Of a stretch of DNA of 64,000 nt, positions 29,016 through 37,773 are shown piece after piece. The stretch's first letter is position 1, and each line of letters starts with the position of its first letter. The position numbers and the translations under genes were made by a program. The stretch lies in the NCBI RefSeq assembly GCF_001667145.1, contig NZ_LZIF01000086.1, positions 175,485 to 239,484 on the forward strand. Direction: 5' to 3'. This stretch comes from Mycobacterium sp. 852002-51971_SCH5477799-a. Lineage in GTDB: Bacteria > Actinomycetota > Actinomycetes > Mycobacteriales > Mycobacteriaceae. A model generated the notes under the pieces. It was not told the origin of the DNA, made no database searches, and was given only the letters and a program-made list of their open reading frames with translations.

Positions 29016-29837
29016 TCAGGAGTGCCGAATGTCCCGCGGCCGCGACAACGCCTGCGGGGACAGCGCATAGATGCGTTGATCGTGCTGACCGGACAAGACG
29101 TAGGTCTGCGTGTCGGCCAGGTGGCGACCCGCGATGCGGCGGGCCCGGTCGACGTTGCCCTCGGCGATCGTCTCGGTCAGCTTGACGTGCGTGTTGAGCA
29201 CCGCGCGGCGCTGGGCGAGCGACGGGTAGGTGCCACGCGACGCACTCTCGTCGGCCCACTGCCGTTCGTGGCTGCTCCACAGCGTCTCCAGGCTTCCCAC
29301 GACCGCGATGATCGTGTGATTGCCGCAACCGCGGACGATGAGATCATGGAATTCGCGTCCGATTTCGGTGAAGAGCCTTCCGTCGTCCAGGTTTTCGGCC
29401 ATGGACTCGTTGATCCGGGTGAGCTCGGGAACCAGGGTGTCCGCTCGGTCCGGCCGGCGGGCTGCCAGGGCGGCGCAGGCGGGCTCGAGTTCCTGCAATG
29501 CCATGCCTAGGTCGGCGACCTCGACGGACTCGCTCTGCAGCAACAACCCGAGCATGTAGGCGGCGCTGGTCTTCGCCGGGGCGTGGACGACGGCACCGCC
29601 GCGGTTGCCGCGCCGCACCGAGACCAGGCCTTCGGTCTCCAGGATCCGCAGGGCTTCGCGCAGCGAGACCAGGCTCACGTTGAACTGTTCGACGAGCACC
29701 TCTTGGCGCGGCAACAGATCACCGTCCGCGAGCTCGCCGTCGATGATCTGACGGCGCAACTCGTCGGCTACGATTTCGGCGATCCGCGGCGCCGACAGCC
29801 GGCGCCGGGCGTCGGGGCCAATTCCCAAGGCGGTCAT
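29016..29837 (-). CDS. GntR-family transcriptional regulator, FadR/FCD subfamily
   Basis: A 273-residue regulator. Residues about 15-80 form the winged helix (IIDGELADGDLLPRQEVL, then SLREALRILETEGLVSVRRG). About 95-250 form an all-helical FCD ligand domain, whose metal or ligand residues fit EFHDLIVRGCGNH, HVKLTETIAEGN and RHLADTQTYV. FCD regulators commonly sense organic acids or acyl-CoA-type metabolites and repress their own promoter. The divergent gap to the CoA-transferase gene holds a perfect 8-base inverted repeat (29872-29902), a plausible own operator. Confidence 0.9.
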   Translation of the reverse strand: MTALGIGPDARRRLSAPRIAEIVADELRRQIIDGELADGDLLPRQEVLVEQFNVSLVSLREALRILETEGLVSVRRGNRGGAVVHAPAKTSAAYMLGLLLQSESVEVADLGMALQELEPACAALAARRPDRADTLVPELTRINESMAENLDDGRLFTEIGREFHDLIVRGCGNHTIIAVVGSLETLWSSHERQWADESASRGTYPSLAQRRAVLNTHVKLTETIAEGNVDRARRIAGRHLADTQTYVLSGQHDQRIYALSPQALSRPRDIRHS

Positions 29838-29871
29838 CCGATCCTCGAAACGAAATGCAACTCGCTGGCTT

Positions 29872-29902
29872 AGCTATTTTAGCAGTAATGATATAAATAG
29901 CT
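29872..29902. promoter_or_regulatory. inverted repeat AGCTATTT-N15-AAATAGCT between GntR and CoA-transferase genes
   Basis: Perfect 8-base arms at 29872-29879 and 29895-29902. The left side reads GCTATTTTAG, matching the half-site GCTATNNTAG seen at 11363 and (complement) 40257-40276. The centre holds GCAGTAATGAT, related to the AYAGTR core. It lies 34 bases from the GntR start and 30 from the CoA-transferase start, well placed to control both. Confidence 0.55.
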
Positions 29903-29932
29903 TCTCTGGTCGCTCGTCGATCGGAAGGGCGG

Positions 29933-32326
29933 GTGCAATTGAGCGAGCGGTCCGAAAGCCGGCCGACACCGCTACACGATTTGCGTGTCGTCGAGATCAG
30001 TGACCGGATAGCGGGCAGCTATTGCGGCAAGCTGCTGCGCGACGTCGGCGCGCAGGTGCACAAAATCGAACCGCCGCAAGGGGATTGGTTACGGCGATAC
30101 TCCGCCAGCGGGTCCCCGATCCCCGAGGACCGCAGCGCACCGTTCTTCAGTTACCTCAGCGCGGGCAAACGCAGCATGACCTTCGCACCCGGGTCCCAGC
30201 GCTACCGAGACGAATTGGCCGGCGCCGACGTCGTCGTCGTGACCGCCGGGCGGGCGCGCGCCGCGGCGCTCGGCGTCGACCCGCAACAACTGCTGGTGCT
30301 CTCGCCGCGGGCGATCATCGTCTCCATCTCCGACTTCGGCTGGACCGGCCCCTATGCGGACCGGGCGGCCACCGAGTTCACCCTGCAGGCGTGGGCGGGC
30401 TCGCCCGGCTTCCGCGGCGACCCCGCCGGGCCGCCGATCTCCATCGGTGGTGATCTCGGCGAGTACATGGGTGGCGTATTCGCCGCCTTCGGCGTACTGG
30501 CACTGCGTCGCCGTGTCGAGCGCGGCGGTCCCGGCGAACACCTGGACCTGTCCATGCTGGAAGCCATCACCACGATGCAGAGCAGCGAATGGCTGCATTC
30601 ACAGCTGCTGCGCGTCCCGCCGATCCGGCGCACCACCGAGGTGCCGTCTATCGAACCCGCCAAGGACGGGTACGTCGGAATCACCATGGTCACCGGTCAG
30701 CAGTGGCTCGATTTCGCCGCGATGGTGGAGTGCCCGCAGCTGGAGGAGATCGAACAGCTGCGGTTCCAGATCGGCCGGTGGCAATACCGGGACCTCATCC
30801 GCGAACAGATCCACCCGTGGCTGGCCGAACGGACCGTCGCCGAAGTCGTCGAGCTCGGGCAGCTGTTCCGGTTGCCGATCGCCGCGCTGGGCAACGGCTC
30901 CACCATCCGGGAGCTGGCTTACGTGCGTGAGCGCAGGGCCTTCACCCGCAACCCCGCCGGGTTCGACCAGCCCCGGCCGCCCTGGCTGATGTCGGTGTGT
31001 GCGCCCGCGCCCGTGGGTGACACGCCCGCCCTCGGTGAGGCCGACGGCGAAACCCCTTGGCGCCGTGTGGAGCCCGAGGTAGAACCGGCGCCGGACGGGC
31101 TACCGCTGGCCGGTGTGCGCATCGTCGACCTGACCGCGTTCTGGGCCGGCCCCGCCGCGACCCACCTGCTGGCCGCCTTCGGCGCCGACGTCGTCAAGAT
31201 CGAGTCGATCCAGCGTCCCGACGGCATCCGGTACTCGGGCGGGATGCGCACCGACGTGGACGACTGGTGGGAGTACGGCTGGGTGTTCCACGCGATGAAC
31301 ACCAACAAGCGTTCGGTGACACTGGATTTGGGATCCGAACGGGGTCGCGCCCTGTTCACCGAGTTGGTCGCCGGCGCCGACGTCGTGATCGAGAACTTCT
31401 CGCCGCGGGTGATGGAGCAATTCGGGCTCACCGACGATGTGCTGCGCAAGGTCAACCCGAAACTGGTGTTCGTCCGGATGCCCGCATTCGGCGTCGAGGG
31501 GCCGTGGCGGGAGCGGGTCGGGTTCGCCCCCACCATGGAGCAGATCGCCGGCCTGGCCTGGGTGACCGGCGTGCCGGAGGCGCCGCCGGTGACACCGCGC
31601 GGGGCCTGCGACCCGCTGGCCGGCGTGCACGCCGCGTTCGCCGTGCTGGCCGCCCTGAGCTTCGCCGAACGCACCGGGACGGGTCAGCTGGTTGAGCTGC
31701 CGATGCTCGAAACCGTGCTCAACGCCACCGCGATCCAGGCGATCGAGTCCGAAGTCTTCGGGGTGACCCTGAGCCGTCGCGGCAACCGCGGTCACAGCGC
31801 GGTCATCCAAAACATCTACCGCTGCGCCGGATCGGACGACTGGATCGCGATCACCGTTCGCGACGACGCGCAGTGGCGCGCGTTGGTGGAATTGATGGGG
31901 CGACCGACGTGGTGTGACGACGAGGAGCTGTCCACCGTCGCCGGGAGTTTGGAACGAGCCGACGAAATCGATCGCAGGCTGGCGGATTGGTTCGTCGGGC
32001 AACCACTTGGCCCGACGGTGGAGCGGTTGGCCGACGCGGGAATTCCCGCCGCGCCGGTGGTGTCGCCATCGCTGGTCACCGACAACCCGCAACTGCGCGA
32101 ACGCGGCTTTTTCGAGGCACTGCATCACGCTTGTACCGGCCTCGGCCTGTACCCCTGCCCGCCGTTCGCCCGGCTCGCCGGACAGGACAAGTGGCTGCTG
32201 CGGCCGCCACCGAAGCTTGGCGAGCACAATGAGGAGATCCTGCGCGAGCGGTGCGGGCTGACCGACGAAGAACTGACACGCCTCGCGACCGGCGGGGTGA
32301 CCGGGACCCGACCCAAGGGCCTCTAG
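29933..32326 (+). CDS. CaiB/BaiF family III CoA transferase, tandem two-domain protein
   Basis: A 797-residue protein made of two consecutive family III CoA-transferase domains (about 15-380 and 390-780). Both begin with the family's opening strand: DLRVVEISDRIAGSYCGKLL and AGVRIVDLTAFWAGPAATHLL. Family III enzymes move CoA between acids through an aspartyl intermediate. In the first half the expected Asp is D205 (HLDLSMLEA). In the second half the matching position is Glu588 (LVELPMLE). The GTG start is closely preceded by GGAAGGG. It may load CoA on a pathway acid, and shares its operon with the ferredoxin gene 18 bases downstream. Confidence 0.9.
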   Translation: MQLSERSESRPTPLHDLRVVEISDRIAGSYCGKLLRDVGAQVHKIEPPQGDWLRRYSASGSPIPEDRSAPFFSYLSAGKRSMTFAPGSQRYRDELAGADVVVVTAGRARAAALGVDPQQLLVLSPRAIIVSISDFGWTGPYADRAATEFTLQAWAGSPGFRGDPAGPPISIGGDLGEYMGGVFAAFGVLALRRRVERGGPGEHLDLSMLEAITTMQSSEWLHSQLLRVPPIRRTTEVPSIEPAKDGYVGITMVTGQQWLDFAAMVECPQLEEIEQLRFQIGRWQYRDLIREQIHPWLAERTVAEVVELGQLFRLPIAALGNGSTIRELAYVRERRAFTRNPAGFDQPRPPWLMSVCAPAPVGDTPALGEADGETPWRRVEPEVEPAPDGLPLAGVRIVDLTAFWAGPAATHLLAAFGADVVKIESIQRPDGIRYSGGMRTDVDDWWEYGWVFHAMNTNKRSVTLDLGSERGRALFTELVAGADVVIENFSPRVMEQFGLTDDVLRKVNPKLVFVRMPAFGVEGPWRERVGFAPTMEQIAGLAWVTGVPEAPPVTPRGACDPLAGVHAAFAVLAALSFAERTGTGQLVELPMLETVLNATAIQAIESEVFGVTLSRRGNRGHSAVIQNIYRCAGSDDWIAITVRDDAQWRALVELMGRPTWCDDEELSTVAGSLERADEIDRRLADWFVGQPLGPTVERLADAGIPAAPVVSPSLVTDNPQLRERGFFEALHHACTGLGLYPCPPFARLAGQDKWLLRPPPKLGEHNEEILRERCGLTDEELTRLATGGVTGTRPKGL

Positions 32327-32344
32327 AGAAGTGGAGGGCAATCG

Positions 32345-32536
32345 ATGCGCGTGACGGTCGACGAGAACCTGTGTGAAGCCAATGGCTTCTGCGAATCGCT
32401 TGCGCCGGAGGTGTTCGAGCTGGGCGACGCCGATGTGGTGCAGATCGCGGACGGCCCCGTGCCCCCGCGGCTGGAAATCGACGTGCGCGCGGCGGTGGAC
32501 CAATGTCCAAAGGCCGCGTTGCGGTTGCAGGACTGA
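32345..32536 (+). CDS. [3Fe-4S]-type ferredoxin
   Basis: A 63-residue ferredoxin of the kind that feeds electrons to actinobacterial P450s. Three cluster Cys are present: C10 and C16 in C-E-A-N-G-F-C, and C54 in QCPKAALRL. The fourth position of the usual motif is Asn13, giving a CxxNxxC-CP pattern that favours a [3Fe-4S] cluster and a non-standard redox potential. GGAGGG precedes the ATG. It converges on the P450 gene that ends at 32606, its most likely partner. Confidence 0.92.
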   Translation: MRVTVDENLCEANGFCESLAPEVFELGDADVVQIADGPVPPRLEIDVRAAVDQCPKAALRLQD

Positions 32537-32605
32537 GCGGCACCGCCCGGCACGGGCGCCACTTGCGAATGGGAGCCACGTACAGGTCCGGTTCGTGGCC
32601 CGGTC

Positions 32606-33844
32606 TCAGCGCCGCTCGGTCAGCTTGATGGCCATCTCGTCGTAGATCGACATGTTGGTGGCTAGGTTCGGATGGGACACCTTCGCCGGACCGATCTCGA
32701 TGTTGTCGCAGCGCAGAAACAGTTCGTCGAGGACCGCGCGCAGTTCCGCCCGGGCCAGCATCGCGCCCAGGCAGTGGTGCGGCCCGCCGCCGCCGAACGC
32801 CACGTGGGGGTTGGGCTGTCGGCCGATGTCGAAGGTGAACGGGGACTCGAAAACCTCCTCGTCGCGGTTGGCCGAACGCAGGGTCGACACCACGCGTTCG
32901 CCCTTGGCGATGTGCTGACCGTCCATCTCGACGTCGACCTTTGCGGTGCGCGTCCAGTACGCCACCGGCGACGCCCAGCGCAACACCTCCTCGACCGCGC
33001 CGGCGCGCAGGTCTTCCCGCTCGCGATACCGTTCCACCTGCTCTGGATTGGCGACGAACGCCTGCAACCCAATGGCCAGGGCGTTCTTCGTGGTGTCGCT
33101 GCCGGCGAACGCCAGCACGAAGAAGAAGAACTCGAGTTCGTTCTCGGGCAGGCGGAACTGCTCGCCGTCGTCACCGGTGATCACCGCGGACGCGAGCGTG
33201 CTCCAGATGTCATCGGTGGGATTGCGCCGCTTTGCGGCGGTGAGCTCCATCGCGTATTCGAAGACCGAGCCAAAGAGCTCGAGTTCCACCTGGCCGCTCG
33301 GACCCGCCTCGGGCGCAAGCGCCTTGAGGATGCGGTCGAAGATGTCGAATATTCGTGGCCGGTCTTCCTCTGGGATGCCGATGATGTCGCCGATGACCGA
33401 CATCGGTAACGCGTCGGCGACGTCGGAGATCCAGTCCCCACCACCGTGCGCGAGCAGGCCGTCGATCATGTGGGCCGCACGCGCCCGGATGCCGTTCTCC
33501 AGCTTGGCGATCGCGCGCGGGTTGAAGGCGTTGGAGATCAGTTTGCGGCGCTTGTTCAGGTCCGGCGGGTCCAACGTGATGATGGTCGGGAACGACGAGA
33601 ACATGGCGACGGGCTGAATGAGTGGGCCGTCGGCGGCGGTGAACGACTCGGTGTCGCGATGCAGGCGGACCGCGTGACGGTGTTTGGTGGCCACCCAGAA
33701 TTGACGCTGGACCGTGTCGGCGACACCCGGTGTCAGGTCGTGCCGGAAAAGCGGCCTCGTGCGCCGCAGCTCGGCGAACAGCTCGTCGGGAAAACCATTA
33801 CGCCACAAGGCGAAATCGGATAGGTCCACTGCAGCGGCCGTCAT
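32606..33844 (-). CDS. cytochrome P450
   Basis: A 412-residue P450. The I-helix motif is FAGSDTTKNA, ExxR is EEVLRW, and the haem loop is FGGGGPHHCLGAMLAR with the Cys ligand near residue 355. The layout resembles mycobacterial CYP125/CYP142-type sterol or lipid hydroxylases, but that is an impression, not an assignment. I use the ATG at 33844; in-frame starts at 33856 and a TTG at 33904 would abut the element at 33906. The adjacent ferredoxin gene faces it. The divergent neighbour is a KshA-like Rieske oxygenase. Confidence 0.88.
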   Translation of the reverse strand: MTAAAVDLSDFALWRNGFPDELFAELRRTRPLFRHDLTPGVADTVQRQFWVATKHRHAVRLHRDTESFTAADGPLIQPVAMFSSFPTIITLDPPDLNKRRKLISNAFNPRAIAKLENGIRARAAHMIDGLLAHGGGDWISDVADALPMSVIGDIIGIPEEDRPRIFDIFDRILKALAPEAGPSGQVELELFGSVFEYAMELTAAKRRNPTDDIWSTLASAVITGDDGEQFRLPENELEFFFFVLAFAGSDTTKNALAIGLQAFVANPEQVERYREREDLRAGAVEEVLRWASPVAYWTRTAKVDVEMDGQHIAKGERVVSTLRSANRDEEVFESPFTFDIGRQPNPHVAFGGGGPHHCLGAMLARAELRAVLDELFLRCDNIEIGPAKVSHPNLATNMSIYDEMAIKLTERR

Positions 33845-33905
33845 GCGAACCCCCATCGGCTCAGGCGTCACGCGACGACCGGCCGGTGTCGCGTTGACGT
33901 TCAAT

Positions 33906-33927
33906 GTCTAAAATAGTAAAAATAGAC
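33906..33927. promoter_or_regulatory. inverted repeat GTCTA-N12-TAGAC (AYAGTR family)
   Basis: Arms GTCTA (33906-33910) and TAGAC (33923-33927) are perfect around a 12-base spacer whose core is ATAGTAAAAAT. The geometry CTA-N12-TAG equals that at 11363 and 40253. It lies 62 bases upstream of the P450 start and 71 upstream of the Rieske gene start. Confidence 0.55.
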
Positions 33928-33997
33928 TTTAGTCGTCGAAACGCGGTGAGGTAAGAGCGGCCCAGATGCGCCCGGCCGCGTGGGAAACGGAGTTCTC

Positions 33998-35107
33998 GTG
34001 ACGAATACGATTCCAGAATCAGACCCTTCAGAGCGGGAGTTCGGGCAGGCCGGCATCGCGCTGTCGACCTACCGTTTCCCGACGGGCTGGTTCATCGTCG
34101 CCTTCGGAACCGATCTGGCTCCCGGCCAGGTCAAGCGCGCGCACTACTTCGGTGAGGAGTTGGTGCTGTTCCGCACCGAGTCGGGCCAGGTCCACGTGAT
34201 GGAGGCCTATTGCCAGCACCTCGGCGCCAACCTCGGGGTGGGCGGCACGGTGGAAGGCGAGAACATCGTCTGTCCGTGGCACGGCTGGCAGTGGCGCGGC
34301 GACGGTACCAATGCGCTGATTCCCTACAGCAAGATCGGCTGCAAGAACAACGTCCGCATCCGGACCTACCCGAGCATAGAGTGGTACGGCTTCATCCTGG
34401 CTTGGCACGAGCGGCACGGTCGGGCGCCCTACTGGCAGCCGCCGGTGCTGCCGGAATTGGAAACCAACGAGTACTACCCGCTGCACCCGCACACCCAGAT
34501 GCTCAACCGGGTGAAGGTGCATCCGCAGATGATCATCGAGAATGCGGCTGACCCCTATCACGTTCAGTACGTGCACAAGGCCGCCAATCCGGCCACCACG
34601 GCGTCGTTCGAGGTGGCCGGTTATCACCTGCACGCCACCGTCAACGCCCATTTCGGCGGGGGACGGGCGCAGACATGGCTGACCCCGAACGGTCCAGTCG
34701 ACGCCAAGATCATCTACGACAACTACTCGCTGGGCTTGGGCGTGGTGCGCTTTCCCAGCGAACTGGTGGCCACCGTGCAGGTCACCGGCCAGACGCCGGT
34801 GGACGAGGATTACACCGACTACTTCTACACCCAGGCTTCGGTACGTGAACCCGGCGACGACGGTGACGTGCCGACCGGACGGGCCGCCCGCTTCCTGGCG
34901 CTGCAGCAAGAGGTCATCAAACAGGACTTCTTCACTTGGGAGAACATGAAATACCTGGAGAAGCCGAATCTCGCTCCCGAAGAAGCGCACGACTACGCGG
35001 CCCTGCGCCGCTGGGCGCATCGTTTCTACCCGGGCGAGGAGCCCTCACCCTCCGACTTCGGTTACAGCGCCGGCGGCGAGCCCGACCCCGCGGCCGCCAA
35101 AGCTTGA
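33998..35107 (+). CDS. Rieske non-haem iron oxygenase, KshA-like
   Basis: A 369-residue terminal oxygenase. The Rieske [2Fe-2S] ligands are C72-x-H74 (CQHLG) and C92-x2-H95 (CPWHGW). The mononuclear iron site is N-A-A-D-P-Y-H-V-Q-Y-V-H, giving the Asn-x2-Asp-x2-His-x4-His pattern of KshA-type enzymes. That group hydroxylates steroid rings, but relatives act on other alicyclics. CGGAG lies six bases before the GTG at 33998; a GTG at 33980 is also in frame. It leads an operon that continues with an acyl-CoA synthetase after 18 bases. Confidence 0.9.
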   Translation: MTNTIPESDPSEREFGQAGIALSTYRFPTGWFIVAFGTDLAPGQVKRAHYFGEELVLFRTESGQVHVMEAYCQHLGANLGVGGTVEGENIVCPWHGWQWRGDGTNALIPYSKIGCKNNVRIRTYPSIEWYGFILAWHERHGRAPYWQPPVLPELETNEYYPLHPHTQMLNRVKVHPQMIIENAADPYHVQYVHKAANPATTASFEVAGYHLHATVNAHFGGGRAQTWLTPNGPVDAKIIYDNYSLGLGVVRFPSELVATVQVTGQTPVDEDYTDYFYTQASVREPGDDGDVPTGRAARFLALQQEVIKQDFFTWENMKYLEKPNLAPEEAHDYAALRRWAHRFYPGEEPSPSDFGYSAGGEPDPAAAKA

Positions 35108-35125
35108 TCACGGCCGAACAGCTCG

Positions 35126-36712
35126 ATGTGCGCTGACCGCAGCGGGCCCGCGCAGCCCTCCGATTTCGGCGTCGACAGTTTCACCGTGCCGGCCGTGCTC
35201 GATCGCCGCGCGCAGCAGTACCCCGATCGGGTGATGATGTCGATCGCCGGTGTCGACGTGACCTTCGAGCAGATGCGCCAGCGGTCCTGCGCGGCGGCAA
35301 AGATGTTGACCGATTTGGGTGTCGGGCGGGGCGACCGCGTCGCGTTGTTCACCGGCACGTGTCCGGAGTGGGTGTATTTCTGGCTGGGCGCCGCACGGAT
35401 CGGGGCGGTGAGCGCGGCGGTCAATGCCGCGAACAAGGGCGACTTTTTGCTGCACGCCCTTCGGCTGTCACGGGCCAAGGTGATCGTGACCGACGCCGAA
35501 CGGCAACCCCGGGCCGCCGAAGTCGCCGACGCGGTAGAAAGCCTGACAAGCATTGTGGTGCAGGGTGATTCGCTGACGGCGGCGCTGGGCCAGAACGCGG
35601 ATGATGTGGCGACCGACAGCCCAGCAGGTCCGGGCGACCTCGGCTGCTTGTTTTACACTTCAGGCACCACTGGCCCGTCCAAGGCAGTCGCCACCACATG
35701 GCACTACCTGTTTTCGGTGGCAGCAACCGTCGCGTCGGCCTGGGAATTTCGCGAACGCGAGGTGCTGTGGACGGCGATGCCGCTGTTTCACCTCAGCGCG
35801 GCCCCAAGCATCCTGGCGCCCATGCTGGTAGGCGCGACGACGGTGCTGGCCGGGGCTTTTCACCCCGCGGAGGTGTGGGCTGACATACGCGCCCGCGGTG
35901 CCATCGGATTCGCCGGCGCCGGGGCGATGGTCTCGATGCTGCAGAATCTTCCTGCGGATTCCGACGACGCACGACTACCGCTGCGGTTCATTTCCGCCGC
36001 GCCCATCGATGCGGATTCCTACCGCGACATCGAAAAGCGTTACGGCTGTCGCATCGTCACGATGTACGGGCTCACCGAGGCGTTCCCCGTCGCGGTCAAG
36101 GCGCTGGCCGACGCCGGGGTTCCCGGAACGTCGGGACGGCCGAATCCCGACTTCGAGGTGCGGATCCTGGACGAACAAGGAAACCCGCTGCCCGCCGACA
36201 CCGTGGGTGAGATCGCCTGTCGGCCCAGGCATCCGCACGTGATGAGCGAGGGATACGTCGGCGCGGATTCGCGGATAAAGCCGCATCCGGAGTGGTTTCG
36301 CACCGGCGATCTCGGGCGGCTCGATTGCGATCAGAATTTGACCTATGTGGACCGGATCAAGGATGCGTTGCGCCGCCGCGGTGAAAACATTTCGTCGGTT
36401 GAAGTGGAGCGCATCGTCATGTGCCATCCCGCGGTTGCGGAGGCCGCCGCGGTCGGCGTGCCCAGCGAGCTGGGAGAGGACGATGTTCTGGTGGTCGTCA
36501 CGTTGCGGTCCGGCGCCACACTCGATTTCGTGGAGTTGCTCGACTTCTGCGCATCGCGCATGCCGTATTTCTGCGTGCCGCGATTCGTGGAGACCGTCAG
36601 CGAACTCCCGAAAAATGTGATCGGTCGGATACGCAAGGACTTATTGCGCGAACGGGGCATCAATCCGAAAACGTGGGATCGTGAAAGGAGCGGGTATGTC
36701 GTTAGCCGTTAG
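35126..36712 (+). CDS. acyl-CoA synthetase / AMP-binding enzyme (FadD family)
   Basis: A 528-residue adenylate-forming ligase. Motifs present: LFYTSGTTGPSKAV (phosphate loop), MYGLTEAFP, WFRTGDLGRLDCDQNLTYVDR and, near the C-terminus, LPKNVIGRIRKDLL with the catalytic Lys. It resembles the FadD17/CaiC-like branch used in sterol and carnitine-type acid activation. It follows the KshA-like gene, which links ring oxidation to activation of an acid in one transcript. The ATG at 35126 has no strong ribosome site, so coupling to the upstream gene is likely. Confidence 0.9.
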   Translation: MCADRSGPAQPSDFGVDSFTVPAVLDRRAQQYPDRVMMSIAGVDVTFEQMRQRSCAAAKMLTDLGVGRGDRVALFTGTCPEWVYFWLGAARIGAVSAAVNAANKGDFLLHALRLSRAKVIVTDAERQPRAAEVADAVESLTSIVVQGDSLTAALGQNADDVATDSPAGPGDLGCLFYTSGTTGPSKAVATTWHYLFSVAATVASAWEFREREVLWTAMPLFHLSAAPSILAPMLVGATTVLAGAFHPAEVWADIRARGAIGFAGAGAMVSMLQNLPADSDDARLPLRFISAAPIDADSYRDIEKRYGCRIVTMYGLTEAFPVAVKALADAGVPGTSGRPNPDFEVRILDEQGNPLPADTVGEIACRPRHPHVMSEGYVGADSRIKPHPEWFRTGDLGRLDCDQNLTYVDRIKDALRRRGENISSVEVERIVMCHPAVAEAAAVGVPSELGEDDVLVVVTLRSGATLDFVELLDFCASRMPYFCVPRFVETVSELPKNVIGRIRKDLLRERGINPKTWDRERSGYVVSR

Positions 36713-36728
36713 GTTCCGATAGTGTCAC

Positions 36729-36752
36729 CTAAGAGTCGATGAGTTGTCTTAG
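36729..36752. promoter_or_regulatory. inverted repeat CTAAGA-N12-TCTTAG upstream of SnoaL-MaoC operon
   Basis: Perfect 6-base arms (36729-36734 and 36747-36752) around 12 bases, in the 91-bp gap before the gene at 36804. The outer bases CTA and TAG recall the island element, but the spacing differs and the AYAGTR core is absent. It could be a separate operator or an mRNA hairpin after the fadD-like stop. Confidence 0.4.
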
Positions 36753-36803
36753 TGTTCCGTCAGCCCGTTGTAGGCAGTCATTTCCGAGAGAGGCTGGAAA
36801 ACG

Positions 36804-37229
36804 ATGACCATGACTTATCAGGAACAGCAAATGCTCCAAGCCGCCACCGGACGCGCTGCCATCCTGGATCTGGATGCCCGGCACAATCGGGCCTATTCCG
36901 ACGGTGACCGTGGCCGCTGGGTCTCCACCTTCCGCCACTCCGGCGCCAGCTACACCCGTGACGGCGAGCTGTTCAACGACCTGCGTTCGGCCTTCGACGG
37001 CGGCGATGGCCAGCGACTGGTCACGCTCGATCACGAAATCCGCGTCGACGGCGTCAACGCGACTCAGCATTGTGTCGCCGTGCTTTTCGCAGCTGTGTAT
37101 GGCGACACGGTGCTGCGGGCCACCGGGATATTCCGTGACACGCTGATCTATGAGCGGGGCGGCTGGTATTTCGCTTCCCGCATGCTGCAGTGGGATTCGG
37201 TCCCGAGTCGGCACCCGCTCGTCATGTGA
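36804..37229 (+). CDS. SnoaL-like / NTF2-fold small protein
   Basis: A 141-residue SnoaL-like protein. It starts with AAILDLDARHNRAYSDGDRG and ends with the family's aromatic strand YERGGWYFASRMLQWD. Related genes sit in actinobacterial degradation clusters as hydroxylating-dioxygenase-small-subunit-like or dehydratase-like proteins. The MaoC pair follows 13 bases downstream, which links it to the hydration step, but its reaction is not known. GAGAGG lies about ten bases upstream of the ATG. Confidence 0.78.
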   Translation: MTMTYQEQQMLQAATGRAAILDLDARHNRAYSDGDRGRWVSTFRHSGASYTRDGELFNDLRSAFDGGDGQRLVTLDHEIRVDGVNATQHCVAVLFAAVYGDTVLRATGIFRDTLIYERGGWYFASRMLQWDSVPSRHPLVM

Positions 37230-37242
37230 GCGGCGCCGATAC

Positions 37243-37773
37243 ATGGATCGGGATTTCGGTGAGCGGCTGGCCTTCGGCACGTACGACGATGCGCTGCGGA
37301 TGGTCGGTGCGAAAGGCGAGCCCCGCACCGCAGCCACCGCGGTCAGCGCCGCACGCATACAGCTGTTCGCCGCGATGGTCCGCGACGCCAATCGCTCGTA
37401 CTGGGATTCCGAATTCGCCCGCCTGCACTGGGGAGGCCTGCTGGCGCCGCCGGCCCTGTTGATGGGCTGGCTGATCGCGCCGCCATGGCAACCGGGGGGC
37501 AGGGGGGCGGCTTCGTTGATCGCCCTGCGCGTGCCCCTGCCCGGCACCACATTCATCAACGCGGCAAACGAGGTTGAGTTCCCACAACCCATCACCGAGG
37601 GCGACGTGCTGACCGTCGTCGACGAGCTGGTCTCGGTGTCACCGGAAAAGCGGACACGGCTGGGCTTCGGCCATTTCGTCGAGACGCTGGAGACCTATCG
37701 CCGCCAGGATGGGACGGTGGTGGCCACCTGTCGGAATACGTTGTTCCGGTTCACCCCTGGAGCGTCCACGTGA
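37243..37773 (+). CDS. MaoC-like dehydratase, N-terminal-type subunit
   Basis: A 176-residue hotdog-fold protein of the MaoC N-terminal (FAS1-like) type, with WGGLLAPPALLMGWLIAPPW and GTTFINAANEVEFPQPITEGD. Such halves lack the catalytic Asp-His pair and form a heteromer with a catalytic half, as in the ChsH1-ChsH2-type hydratases of sterol side-chain degradation. The next gene overlaps its end and encodes the matching half. The ATG at 37243 lacks a clear ribosome site. Confidence 0.82.
   Translation: MDRDFGERLAFGTYDDALRMVGAKGEPRTAATAVSAARIQLFAAMVRDANRSYWDSEFARLHWGGLLAPPALLMGWLIAPPWQPGGRGAASLIALRVPLPGTTFINAANEVEFPQPITEGDVLTVVDELVSVSPEKRTRLGFGHFVETLETYRRQDGTVVATCRNTLFRFTPGAST

Noticed and set aside
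31100..32503. A 467-codon antisense frame across the CoA-transferase and ferredoxin genes
   Set aside because: It covers two well-supported genes on the other strand and shows no domain.
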